From positions 992,001 through 1,056,000 of the forward strand of contig VNKQ01000006.1 of NCBI GenBank assembly GCA_016508695.1: a DNA stretch of 64,000 bases, in the 5' to 3' direction. The notes under the pieces were generated by a model. It saw only the letters and a program-made list of their open reading frames with translations, was not told the origin of the DNA and searched no databases. Source of the DNA: Hyphodiscus hymeniophilus (taxonomy: Eukaryota; Ascomycota; Leotiomycetes; Helotiales; Hyphodiscaceae). The translations under genes and the position numbers were made by a program. The stretch's first letter is position 1, and the number at the start of each line of letters is the position of its first letter. Below are positions 1 through 10,842 of the stretch, piece after piece.

Positions 1-1615
1 ATGTACCCTTAGAATATGCAATAAATGTACTGACATTTATCAGTCTGAACAGTGTCCCGAAGGTCTGAAACCTTACATTTTCCGATATCTTCACGACCAT
101 CAACTCTATACCGCCAACAGCGCAAGCCTCGGCCTATTGCAACGCTTCTCCCAAGATCTCATAAAGTATCTTCGACCTGTGGGCGACGAGGACGATGAGA
201 ATCATGATATGAAAATATACGAAAAATGCAAAGGGCTCGTGAGATATTATGCTCTAAAATTCAAAGAGTATGGTCTGCTGGAAGGGAGTCCGTCTGCACT
301 TAGGAGAACCCAGCCATTTGATCTAGCTTGGAAAATCAGACGCAGTCAATGGACAGTCAAGCAACGTAGTTCGACGAACTCATCTAGAGATGAACACTAT
401 TCTGCGGGAGAACGCATTGGAGAGAAGAGAGTAAGCAACTGCTGCCAACCATTGTCCTTCGCTGTCGATCTCCACTGACAAGAAATCTCAGTCTCTACCA
501 ACACCACTACCAGAGTCATCATCAACTTTCAAAGAAAAGGAATTGGTAAGTTTGCCATCATGGCGTCCGTTTCTCGCAGCGCTAATAGTAACCCCACAGT
601 GTCCAGACGGGCCAACTTCCGAGGCTTCGTCAAGCGCTACGAAACGCCAGAAGGTGGAGGAAGATTCGCAGCTAGGGAATAGTTCAGCGCGATTGAAGAT
701 AGTTGATGATCATTACAATGCCACAAAGGACCCTCTGGAGACCGAAGTCAGTAATCATCAATACCCAACCATAGTCTCAATATATTGTATATGTCTGACA
801 GTGTCTAGAGCATCGACGCAACTTTTCACCAGTCTGAACTCGATCAAACTGATAGTGCTACCAAAAACCATCCTGTCATTCCTACTGCACCGATGTTCTT
901 ACCAGCGCCTGCCAACGATATCTACAGACATTTCTCAAGACAGCCCCTGTTCCCTGATTCCCTAGTAACCCAGGAAGGCACACCAGGGTCGGACACGAGA
1001 TCCTACAACCATGCAGGAGCTGAGAACGCGGAAGGTGAGCAAAGCATTGCCCACCCGTATCAGAGACGCAGTGTTCCCTACGCCATACCTGGAGCGTCAC
1101 TTCAACAACCAGTCGAAGCAAGTCCCTACCTTGCCTCTCCACTGACAACAACTGTTGCATCAGATAGGAGTTCACTTCATTCTCTCTCATCCATCCCGCA
1201 ACCTGCTGCTGCAGCAGAACGTCCTCTAAATGCGATCTCCTCCGGGTCCACTCAGGTTAATTTCATCTTCGAAAGACGTACAGGCATTCTCGATCACGAT
1301 AATCCTATCTCTCGAGAAGCCCTGTGGAAATACAAGCTTTCTGAAATTTTCGAATTCGCTGCCAATAAGTTAGGACAGTCTCTGTCTAATATCTCGTGCC
1401 TTACATTTCGATACCAATGGGGCGCCAGAGGTTGCGTAGTCATAGATATATCAATGTCCGATCAGCAATGGGAGAATCGTAAAGGCAGAATAAAGAACGA
1501 GATCTTAACCACAAGGAAAGAAAGGCCGCATTTTACTGAGTTCGAGATCTGGGTCAAGACTGGTAATACAACTGAAGCACAAGAAGTGAGGGAGGAGGAG
1601 GACGACTGGTTATAA
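1..1615 (+). CDS. Hypothetical protein, 3' part (cut by left edge)
   Basis: The reading frame is open from base 2 with no start codon, so the gene begins outside the window. I join four exons: 1-430, 492-545, 600-746 and 809-1615 (introns of 61, 54 and 62 bp; the third uses a weak GTCAGT donor). All junctions are phase 0 and remove the frame breaks. Near the edge is a Cys-rich CNKC segment, then a helical stretch with an acidic GDEDDEN run, a Ser/Pro-rich low-complexity middle, and a folded-looking C-terminal domain of about 120 residues (VNFIFERRTG to the acidic end EEEDDWL). The internal KRQK could be part of a nuclear signal. I do not recognise the family. The exon model is well supported by frame continuity; function is unknown. 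Confidence 0.7.
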
Positions 1616-3875
1616 TAAACAAGTGGTACAATGGTAGGTGTTACGTATTTGGAAGGTTCCGTTCTATGTATTTTCCTTGTGTTACTACAAATTTCCTTCT
1701 TGATAGGTTTGCCAAAAAAGTGAAATATTTCAAGTGGCTTCGAAATTGGCTGGAAAAGTGCATCTTCTGCACACATAATCGGACTTGGAGCCCAGGAAAG
1801 ACATAGTAAACATTCTTGTCAACCTTGACCTCGTGATCTCTGACAATAGGACTTGGGATTCTGTTGGGAGGCATTTAGTTGCTTGGGTCGGATGACCAAG
1901 ACCTGCATCTTGAGTCTGACCCCGACTGTTGGCACAGGCAACAGGCACGATATTACATCTTACCTACTTGACCGCCACCTCATCTCCTTTTTAGCATAAC
2001 ACTTGATAATTTTGAATAGCCCTAGTTCTGCAATGTGATAGAGGCGCTTTTGGGTCATCGAACTTGCAATGTCCTAGCCCTAAGTACGATGCCACAATGA
2101 GGCATCGGGCCTAACAGAGAAGGCTGGAGTCAGCCATACCCCTTAAATGGCTCAACAGTAAGACTGGGGACTGTGTCATCGCTTGAAAGTTCACATCCAC
2201 TGCAAATCTCCTGTAGGATGCTCCATTTAAGACTACCTATTGCGCTGTATGGCAATATCTGCTCGATGTGAATGTCTTTGGCTCCGTGAGTTACTTCAAG
2301 AATTGGAAAACTTTGGATGAAGGAGAACCAGTCATTTCACCAGAAAGAACCTCCCATGACTCACCAGTCAGGGAATCACTTCCTTGGTTGAAAGCCAGCT
2401 TGCTTGGAGGATGTTCAAGCGGCAAGATGAACAAGACTTTCGGCACGGCTCGCTCATAAGAATATTAGGCAATGCCAGCGAGACCGAATACGAAGTTTTG
2501 TACTGCAGTAGCGACCCAAAAGAAATTCTTGTGCTACACCAACTTTGATTGCAACTCAAAGCAGTTTAAGAATGTCTTACTCAAACGTACCTAGTAGGCA
2601 GAAATCTCATACGTTTTTTACCCCGGTTCCCAATTTTGCTGCCTCGCTAGGTCGCCTGATTGCGAAAAGCCTAGAAGAGCCGCTTCGGCACTTTCGAATG
2701 TGAAATTCGAGGAGAGTTCTCTGGAAGGCTGGAAACCTTGTTCGATTTTTCACACCGTACTTTATCACTCTGCTTAAACGCGGGTCAGCTGTTTGCCAAG
2801 GGGGAAGTGGACACCAAATTGCTAGACTGATCCATCTTGCGAAGTAGGAGAATGTCTGCAGGAAAAATACCTGATCGCAGCAGGGCCAGTCCTGTAGGTT
2901 TTATCAGTATTGGCCTATATCTCTCCACCCTGGAAGAAAAGTCGGCTAACAGCGAGTCGCTGGACCGCTCCTGCTGTAAACGCGAGGTCCAGTATAGACG
3001 TCGAAAGGCCAGCTTCCAATATCCCATTGAAAGAAGCCACCGTGACTCTCCTAGATTCCGAAGAACGTACCTTGCAAAAAGTTGGAGCATCGAGGGAGGA
3101 TTCGATTCATGTTTTTGAGCCAAGCGCTCGCCGCGATGCAGCTGCCGAACAGTATCGATCGACCGAACTGAGATGACGAGCTCAGAGTCCTTTCAAATGC
3201 TCGTGTGCTTAAACAGAGTTGAAAGTTGGAACTGAGGAATGTGGGATTCGGATCTTAACCGATTGCGCCAAGTTGCCAACATCAAGCGACTCAAGGGGCA
3301 CGACCAACACCGAGGGATGCTGGTGTTTCACTCGGATAATGGGATGAAAGGAGAGAAACACTGACAGTAACTGATGACATTTAAACTCGCGTTTACACCT
3401 CAATAAGGGATGTTGTTGGTTGTGGCATGTTCGCCGAGGAAAATCCATGCCACTGGGAATGCACCCCTTGGTGAAAATACCAGGAGGATCGCCACGGTAG
3501 CTGGAATACGGCAACGCAAATGGAGTAACAATTTGCAGAGGGAAAAGAGAAGATGGTATGATCATAATTCATTGCCACATATACAAGAAGTGATAATAAA
3601 GGTCATCTTTCCATGACTTCATGTCCCAATTAATCCCATCATAGATTCATAAGCCTTCACGCTTTGCTCCGCACACGTGAGATGTCCTGTACTCCACATC
3701 ATTTCCCAGAAACGCTTTTCCCCGCCCAGAAACCGGCCATTTATTCCATCCAACACCAGTGACAAAAGAAAAATACCATGTCTCCGTATATCCCATATAT
3801 CATGATTCATAAAGCATACCCAACAAGAGAATGCATAGTGACCACCCTAGCTTTTAAAAACTTCATGGCAAATCA
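1616..3875. other. Intergenic, no gene seen
   Basis: About 2.3 kb without a convincing coding region. Short open frames on both strands lack splice context, domain-like sequence and consistent codon use. No tRNA, tandem repeat or transposon protein trace was seen. Confidence 0.5.
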
Positions 3876-4997
3876 TCAAACAGCTTCCAATGACTTCCTG
3901 ATTCTCAAAATACCCTTGAATTTTTCACCCGCAATCTTCAGATTATGTCGGCTCTTCTGACTCCTCAAGCTCCTCTCCTTCTTCTCAGTTGGAGCAGGAG
4001 TATTCGAGCTCGCACTCCTGATCCGTAATCGGATTGCAAGGGCTGCGAGCCTACCTTCCTCATCAGACTCATCATCAGAGTCATCTTCGAAGCAAGACTT
4101 CTCCATGAGGCTCATGAGGGGAGGTGCGAAGTCAGGAGAGACAGGAGCTGAACGCATGTACAGGCATGATGCTGATGAATTCGAAGAGTGGCGTGACGAG
4201 TTACCATCGTCGAGGGTGCTGCAGGTGCTTAGGTTCGAGGGAGGAAGAGGATTGTACTTCCCCGGCGTCGTGTGGGCGCGGGATCGTAAAGGTGGTCTTT
4301 CCAGACACTGTACTTGAGACTGTGAATCGTGGCGGAGCGGCCAAGACTTATGTGCAGAATCGTACGAAAGGTTTTTGTGCGGCGGCGGTACTGGAGGAAA
4401 AGGAGAGTATGCCCGATATGTTGATGATTTTGGCGTTTGGCGAGTTTTGCAGATAGGGTTTGTGTGGAGGGCTGAATGCTGGATCTCGGCTGGTATTTCG
4501 TTGACCTTAAGCCCCGAAAGATTTGCGGACGCGAAATTACGATTGTATAGAGACAGGTTGGACTCCTGTCGAAAGTTCGAAGTGACGGCGGAGTCAGCTT
4601 GGTACATGGCGAGTGGTATATTCTCCTTCTCATGTGACCAGAAATATGAGTCCCAGCAGTCGGACTCGGAGAGCTTATGATCTTCCATAGTGGATTCCGA
4701 GCCAGACCAGCACTGCGTGTCCTCGATCATACCTGGGTCAGAACTATCCGAAGAAGTCGATGTTCTGTCCTCTGCACGATTGAAAGACGAAACAGCGGGT
4801 CGTGTTCGTGCCCTGAAGTTCAATGAACTTTTGACATAACGAGAAGGAGGAGGAGGTAAAGGTTTGTTGTTGAGATCCATTCTGGAAAAAACTGTTGTCG
4901 AGGTAGAAAGAAGCCAGCCATCCACAGCGCCTTCGTGGGGTAGTAATCTCTCTTTATCGATAGAAGAGCCTTCATTCTTCACCAGACAGCGGCCCAT
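3876..4997 (-). CDS. Ser/Pro-rich disordered protein with KEN box
   Basis: Single-exon frame of 373 residues, opening with a true ATG. An internal ATG at 4880 (MDLNNKPLPPPPSR) is an equally plausible start and would give 334 residues. The protein is almost entirely low complexity: a PLPPPPS motif, many SS/ST runs, an acidic DDSDDESDEEG cluster near residue 305, and a basic tail with RSLRSQKSRHNLK and ILRIRK. A KEN box (EKENIP, about residues 124-129) is visible; KEN boxes are APC/C destruction signals in cell-cycle proteins, but the match is short. No enzymatic domain is present. Regulated disordered fungal protein is an inference only. Confidence 0.65.
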   Translation of the reverse strand: MGRCLVKNEGSSIDKERLLPHEGAVDGWLLSTSTTVFSRMDLNNKPLPPPPSRYVKSSLNFRARTRPAVSSFNRAEDRTSTSSDSSDPGMIEDTQCWSGSESTMEDHKLSESDCWDSYFWSHEKENIPLAMYQADSAVTSNFRQESNLSLYNRNFASANLSGLKVNEIPAEIQHSALHTNPICKTRQTPKSSTYRAYSPFPPVPPPHKNLSYDSAHKSWPLRHDSQSQVQCLERPPLRSRAHTTPGKYNPLPPSNLSTCSTLDDGNSSRHSSNSSASCLYMRSAPVSPDFAPPLMSLMEKSCFEDDSDDESDEEGRLAALAIRLRIRSASSNTPAPTEKKERSLRSQKSRHNLKIAGEKFKGILRIRKSLEAV

Positions 4998-6305
4998 TGT
5001 AGTGGCAGGAATGAAGGCAAGGGAGGCTTTGGTTGCTATGATGACCTTGTATTTTCGAAGGAACCAAAACAGCTGATGAACGTATGTTTATTGAAAGAAT
5101 AGTTTACTTGATAGGCTTCCAAGGTGTGATGACCGAAGCAGAACTGGAGAAATATTGGGAGACAAGGGGAGATAAGACGCAACGAGAGTTGAAAACCCCT
5201 CTCAACTAGGTTGGGATCCTGTTTGTTGACAGCTTCATTCCATTGAGCCAAGAAGAGATAGGTATGCAGCAACACAAGCTCTCAGATCGAGGCTTATGCA
5301 GGGAAAGCATAGAACGATCAAATATGCTCATGTATATATGCATCCCGAGGCAAGGTTCTCGCGAGGGTCGCGCTATAACACGATCGAAGGCGATTGATTC
5401 GGCCCACAAGGATCGACGGCGTGGCGATCTTTGCCCCAAGTGCATATTATAGATCTTGACGGTGGCGGTAGCAAGGCTCGGGCATGACAACCCGGGATTC
5501 CAAGACGCCTCGAGACGCGGAAGACGAGGGACTGCCGTTCAAGAAAGCGACATATACAGCACCATGGATGGAAAAGCCGTGGCTGAAGGGATACAGTCGA
5601 CTTCGAGACTTCGGGAAGATGTCAAAACATAGAGACTGAGGGCTTCTGTTTACTTGTGTTGATTGAACGGCACTACCAGTATCTGTTTCCGCGAGAAACT
5701 TTTCTCTGGTAACAGACTGTCGCCAATGCTGCTGATGGTTTCCGTGAAAGACTTCTCTGGTCAAACTCATTGTACAAAAACTTTTCCATCGTTCATATGG
5801 TAGAAATCCGGCTTCTGAATCGCATTGAAATGTGATATCTGATACCGATCTAGCGACTGAGTCAGCCACCTAGCCAGGCGCTGCCGAAGTCAGCCGAATG
5901 GCTTGTTTTCGACGGCTCAAACAAGACTGAAGTTCTGAGACTGCGCCGGTAGGGGGAATGGTGGCATTGTGTCGTTTGCCGAGGCGAGGGGGTCGCTTTC
6001 CGCGGCGAAGGGGATGTGAGGAGGAGGTTGGGGTCTTGGAGGTCGGCCATTGCGGTACGGTTATTGGCAGATACAAAAAAAAGAAAGCAAACACCCACTC
6101 CCTATCCTCTCTCTCACCCGTATCGGCTGCTGTATCCACTATTGCCGCAAATATCTTTGGAGGGAGACCACAAGATAAGAGTATGCTTTGCAGAGTGACG
6201 CTGAGGTTGAATTATTCAAGGCCATCTAAAATAATAAACATCGGCAGTGATGGGAAAGGGAAGATGGATGATCGCGGCTAATACGGAGGTGTTGAGCGTT
6301 ATAGA

Positions 6306-6313
6306 TCACGTGA
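6306..6313. promoter_or_regulatory. TCACGTGA palindrome
   Basis: Perfect 8 bp palindrome containing the CACGTG E-box core recognised by Cbf1-like bHLH proteins. It lies in a long intergenic region, so no target gene can be named. Confidence 0.35.
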
Positions 6314-8475
6314 CTATCGCTCCTTTTCCTGGCTGTCAGATTTCGAACAGTTTCTTCTTCTTCTTCTCGTTCCGTGTCAGGTCCGGCACCAAGTGAAGCG
6401 CCGCCTCATCGGCCACAATCTTGTTTTCGAGATGGGCATGTTTCCTTATGATGTGAGGCAGTACTCATATCACTTTCCCAGCCTTCCCAACGGCAATCAT
6501 TGTTCAAGCTCTAGAGGCGTACTGCTTGCAGCCATTCAAGGACTACATGTTTGAGGAGGAGTAGCATCGCCTTGAATTTGATTGTATCGCAAAAACAAAG
6601 CATAAATTAGTGGCAGGAAGTTTTGTTGCTACAACGAGTTTAAATCTCAAACGTAGGCATACTTGTACGATCTTTTATGCATTCGCGTGCTTGTCGGGTA
6701 GAAGAATACCTATCTTTATCCCAGCTTGTGTCAGCTCAAAGCTGTGTCCCGGATTCCCAAACCAAAAGTCAACCGACTTTATTCCATTTACCATCGAGAG
6801 CTGCTCTGGACTAGAGGGTGAGATTCTAAGCGTCGTTGGTGGTATCATTGAGAAAGCTTTGTGGACTTCCTTCACATCCTTGTCAGACTCGATTTTTTCA
6901 AAGTGATGAGCTTCAAGGATATAGCTGGCGGCACTTCACCAACTCCCGCGTACTTATCAATTCCACCCATGATTCGTGCGGCATCTAGACCATCAATAGG
7001 TCAGATACTGGCTCGCTTGTGAGTCCAAAGCGTGGAGTGTGGGTAGGAGGCTACGTAGAGTCTAGAGCTGGTGAGTGGAAGGACCCGTCTTGCGATTTTA
7101 GCACAAACCGCAACAATTTGATATGGATTCAATACTTGAATCGAAGGTAAGAAGAAATGAATTTGCCAAGTGCAGAGCAAGACACACTCGAAGAATCAAC
7201 TTGAGCCTTTGTCTTTCCCGAAAAGCTTAGCATGCTAACCCCTCGGCAGAGACATGGCCAAAGCTACTGGAGTCTAACCTCTTCTTCTTCTTCTTGGACA
7301 TCCGTTGCTCCATTGTGCGCAGCTCTCTGTTCGGTTAATTTGATTAACCTCCTGAAGAAGCCGTCACAAACGCAGTCAATCTTGCTACCAGGAATTCATA
7401 CCCGATCTTCACCATACGTTATGAAAGCTCTCGATATTCTCTTTACCAAATCATCGCGAGGACTACCTCCGTCTCTGCTGACAATGCTCAGCATAGCAAC
7501 CAAGTGGGATTGCTTCTGTGTAAAATGGTCTCTTTACATTTTAGCCTCGCATTTCTGGCATTTGGTGTTAGTGAGAAGGTATACTTGGGTGCATTGCCCA
7601 TGCTTGCCGGATTTGAGTGGTCTGAATGCGGCTGGGAGCCATGATGGTGCTTTCGGTGTGTTGCTGAGATTCGGCGGGAAAAAAGAGACTAGGCATACGA
7701 TGTAGATGCCTATGGTATAGGGGTGATGGTGGAAACTTGGCGGAGGGGAGGGTGAGTGCGGATCTATTACGGCTGGGACGGTATGTTTGCTGCTGGTTAG
7801 CTTGGTGCAGACATTTTGTCAAGATTGTGAGTGATCAATAGACCTGAAAGATTTCGACCTTTGCTTCTAGATATACTCTTTAAAAATTCCTTTTTCGTGG
7901 CGACGCAGGTGCTCCCTCCAGGAAAGAATCAAGCATGAATGTTTAGACATATGCAAGGAGTCCTCACGGAAGGTTTAAGCTGTAAAGGCACGTACATATG
8001 CAGATAGGTTTTTCATTTAGTCAAAGAACCACACCTACCATGCGTTTGTGCCAGCATTGTGCTACGGAGATTTTTGAAAATGACAGTCCGGGAGAAAGAT
8101 CTCGAAATTCTCACACTGCATATTCCACCAGGTAGCAACAGCCTTTCTTTAAACCTTTACATGGAGCAATTTAGTATCTTCAAGATGCGTAACGTGCATT
8201 TAGTTAGCTTCATCACCGTCATAATTTCAGCAACTTATTGAGCCTTCAATTCTCTCTACAAATTCCTTGTCCAGCGATAGCAACATAGTTGTCGCAACAC
8301 TCATATTGATGAGTATCTCAAAGATCTTGTCGAAAGTGAAGTAATTGATAATGGTTATGGTTTTCTACTACTCAACTTTTCGGCAAAGCACGCTTTACAG
8401 AATAATATCTTCGCAAGGTCAACACCACCGCTCAGGTTGTTCAACAACCCAGTGCGATCTCTCCGAATAATAATT

Positions 8476-8493
8476 CTACCTAGTACTAGGTAG
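8476..8493. promoter_or_regulatory. 18 bp perfect palindrome
   Basis: The sequence ctacctagtactaggtag is its own reverse complement. It lies about 135 bp upstream of the ATG of the coiled-coil gene at 8629 and could be an operator-like site or a cruciform. Confidence 0.4.
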
Positions 8494-8628
8494 GTGGTAA
8501 GCTCATTCAAACTCCTTTGCTTCCAACTAATGATTCCAGAATACAGAGAACCCAGCTCTTTCGGTTCTCTCACTTGGGCCCATACCAATACACCTCATCT
8601 CCTAAAGGCAACCGCGATAGAGCTCACG

Positions 8629-9003
8629 ATGGCCACCTCCCCAGAAGATGAAGTCAACAAAATGAAGCACGACATCTCCATTCTCCGCGAGGAAATGGAC
8701 GACCTATTTAACCAATTCCAACAGATCAACGGACCCTTCAACAAAGCGGGGACCAGCACTCACACCTGGCGGACTTCTCCCCCAAAGAAGCTCTCCAAGG
8801 ACCACTGGGGACACCTTGACAGACGATGCAGGGCTCTGGACGGTAAACTAAGAACTCTTATCTTCGAAAGGCCTGGGCGGAGACCGTCTGAGGAGCATAG
8901 GAGGGAGTTTAGGGATCTGGATGCCGAGGTGTACGTCTTGAAGAGATTCTGGGGTTTGATGGTCGAGCATCAGGGCTTGAGGAGTATGCTCGAGAGCGGG
9001 TAG
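8629..9003 (+). CDS. Small coiled-coil hypothetical protein
   Basis: Single exon of 124 residues. The frame is open further upstream, but the ATG at 8629 (MATSPEDEVNKMK) gives a clean start. The N-terminal 40 residues form a predicted coiled coil (heptads in VNKMKHDISILREEMDDLF), followed by a linker (THTWRTSPPKK) and a second helical segment rich in Arg/Glu/Leu (RRCRALDGKLRTLIFERP, REFRDLDAEVYVLKRFWGL). It could dimerise. The composition is strongly protein-like, unlike neighbouring frames. No family is recognised. Confidence 0.6.
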   Translation: MATSPEDEVNKMKHDISILREEMDDLFNQFQQINGPFNKAGTSTHTWRTSPPKKLSKDHWGHLDRRCRALDGKLRTLIFERPGRRPSEEHRREFRDLDAEVYVLKRFWGLMVEHQGLRSMLESG

Positions 9004-9376
9004 AGAGCTGTTATGAAACTGTGTGGTGTCTTTCAGGAGCTTGTCAAAAGGAGTTGAGTATGTAATTTCACCATCAGCATGTCTTGTTGACGCTTGCTTT
9101 ACACAGCATGAAGGGAGTTGGGAATCAAGAGTTTTAAAGACCTATTCACTTCCGGTGGACTGTCCACACTTTACAGAGCTCATGTATTGGCTCAGATTCT
9201 TTGCTTTCCGTCCACTACCCACCATGGCTTGTACGAATGGGACTCGCAAAGCCCAGGTCGATGCTTATTACTCCGATGGAGGTGACGACCCCGAGGATGG
9301 AGATCAATTTCAGTTATGTCGTGAAAATCAAGAATTCTAAGGTAAATTGATGGGTGCTATCGTTCTCTCTCTCAAA
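9004..9376. other. Intergenic, nothing recognised
   Basis: A short plus-strand frame at 9023-9340 shows no domain-like content. No RNA gene or repeat was seen before the TGTCGA cluster. Confidence 0.4.
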
Positions 9377-9446
9377 TGTCGACAGAGGTGGGCTTCAAGT
9401 CTTGTCGATGTCGGTTTCGCTGTCGAGCCATGTACACATGTCGACA
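9377..9446. repeat. TGTCGA-motif cluster, left
   Basis: Four TGTCGA hexamers at 9377, 9403, 9421 and 9439 in 70 bp. The core TTCGCTGTCGA (from about 9416) recurs in direct orientation at about 10298 in the right-hand cluster. Iteron-like arrangement; role unknown. Confidence 0.45.
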
Positions 9447-9592
9447 GAAGCACATACCAATCAATACCTTTCCGCAATTTTGTAGCCACATCTTGACTGT
9501 GCTCAATGTACCTCCAATCCTGACCATCCCCATGTGATTTGGAAGAAAGGACACATTCTTTGCTTGGCGAGGGAGAAGTTTGAATAGAGAAC

Positions 9593-9790
9593 TCACTTAG
9601 GAGCAAAGCTTTTATACCAATAGCGGGCATTATTGGGTCCAATGAAGGCGGTAGGATATTTTCCTGAAGGAGAAGTACTGTGCAACTTATCAATCCAGCC
9701 AAAGTTTAATTCCCATTCCCTCAAATGATCTGAGACAATGGGATTCTTATGAGCGGCCAAGCCCAACGACTGTCCACATATAAAAGTCAT
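9593..9790 (-). CDS. Small ORF or gene fragment between TGTCGA clusters
   Basis: A 65-residue minus-strand frame with protein-like composition (REWELNFGWIDKLHS, GKYPTAFIGPNNARYWYKS). It sits between the two TGTCGA clusters and is divergent from the helicase relic. It may be an exon of a larger minus-strand gene or debris. No family recognised. Confidence 0.3.
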   Translation of the reverse strand: MTFICGQSLGLAAHKNPIVSDHLREWELNFGWIDKLHSTSPSGKYPTAFIGPNNARYWYKSFAPK

Positions 9791-9919
9791 GGGGCCCAGC
9801 CATCTATGATAACCGCATAGTCAACCAACAAAAAAGAAGACGAGGAGGAGGAGTGTAAGGATAAGGATTCCGTATAGTTGTGTGGGTGGTCACTGGGCTT
9901 GCACAATAACACAAATTGT

Positions 9920-10270
9920 GAGAAGACCCATGCGAGACTCAAGCCTGTCTGGATTAAGTATCGAAAAGACACTAGGCATCATATTACCCTGTATCACTGA
10001 TCCCAAGCCATCGATGACCATTGTAGTCATACCATTCGTTGCCTTAGCCGATGCTTTGCAGGTGCGGGCACTCGCAGCTGGGATCCATACCGTTCAATAC
10101 CAGACCGACCACACTGCCGTCACGACTCTGCTGATCATATCCGCGGAGTTATTCGTCTCCCCCATCTTCAAGGCTTTCTTTTCTAAGCAACAAGACGCCA
10201 TTCGGCGTGTGGTCTTTGACGAATTCCACACCACGCTGGTCGATGGCGACTGGAGGGCGTGCATGGAAAA
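9920..10270 (+). pseudogene. RecQ-like DEAD/DEAH helicase relic
   Basis: The frame carries in order a degenerate P-loop (SGLSIEKTLGIILP, keeping Lys-Thr but missing the glycines of GTGKT), motif Ia (TIVVIPFVALADALQVRA), a motif Ib region (LLIISAELFVSP) and a DExH-type motif II, VVFDEFHTTL, near 10216-10245, followed by DGDWRAC. This is the arrangement of fungal RecQ-like helicases of repeat or subtelomeric origin. Similarity stops abruptly at the right TGTCGA cluster, and motifs III-VI are absent. There is no good start codon. I read it as a truncated, inactive helicase fragment, probably from a mobile or subtelomeric element. Confidence 0.65.
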
Positions 10271-10285
10271 TTCAGAATCACACTA

Positions 10286-10375
10286 TCGACACCCACTTCG
10301 CTGTCGACGACAAATTTCGCTTTCGACACAACTCGCTACCGACAAGTGTCGATGTCGACCTTTTACGCTGTCGAG
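10286..10375. repeat. TGTCGA/TCGACA-motif cluster, right
   Basis: Six TGTCGA or TCGACA hexamers (10286, 10302, 10323, 10347, 10353, 10369) in 90 bp, in both orientations. The cluster marks the exact end of recognisable helicase sequence and shares TTCGCTGTCGA with the left cluster. Confidence 0.45.
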
Positions 10376-10842
10376 ACATTCCTAGCTTGGAATCCACTTG
10401 GATCCAATAGTCCAGTCCGCTTTTTCCACAGCTGCAACTCTTTCTTTTCAGACAGGCAAGCAGCCAATTCCTAAGTGCTGCTCCATCAGTCACGATACCG
10501 ACTTCTAGGGGCCTGCACTCATGGTTGAAGTAGCTAAGAAATCTGATCGAAGTCGTTGCTCCATCGCTGCCTTATCGATGCTACATTATATAGGTAGGCG
10601 TTCTCGTACCGCCCAGGTTCTGTAGGCACGTGCAAGCTTCCATTTGCAGGTCCCTCTTCGTACGGCGTGAGGATCTTGATAGTAGGATAGTCGACCTTCT
10701 ATGCAGCAAGTATGCAAACGTCCTCCACAAAGACGGACCTGAGTTGGGAATCTTCCATTCCGATTATTCAATAAAAGTACTGTACAGTTTATACACAGCC
10801 TTTCCCAGTATCAACATCCCCAGAAGGGCTCTCGTTATTCTC
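10376..10842. other. Intergenic, nothing recognised
   Basis: A 467 bp stretch between the helicase relic and the 3' end of SCO1. Short frames at 10586-10771 (minus) and 10630-10851 (plus) are not convincing. Confidence 0.4.

Larger units (their letters stand above)
4998..8628. other. Intergenic, 3.6 kb, weak coding traces only
   Basis: No gene could be supported. The frames at 5447-5869 (minus), 5958-6281 (plus) and 7232-7705 (plus) have no domain-like content. A minus-strand stretch at about 6675-6906 (FWFGNPGHSFELTQAG and following) and a plus-strand stretch at about 7020-7150 (GVWVGGYVESRAGEWKD) read more like protein and may be gene debris. One TCACGTGA site lies at 6306 and an 18 bp palindrome at 8476. 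Confidence 0.45.

Noticed and set aside
7232..7705. 157-residue plus-strand frame
   Set aside because: Ser/Leu/Cys-rich start with no domain-like pattern or splice context; length alone is not enough.
9882..10385. Helicase frame considered as an intact gene
   Set aside because: P-loop glycines are missing, there is no proper start, and all motifs after the DExH box are absent.
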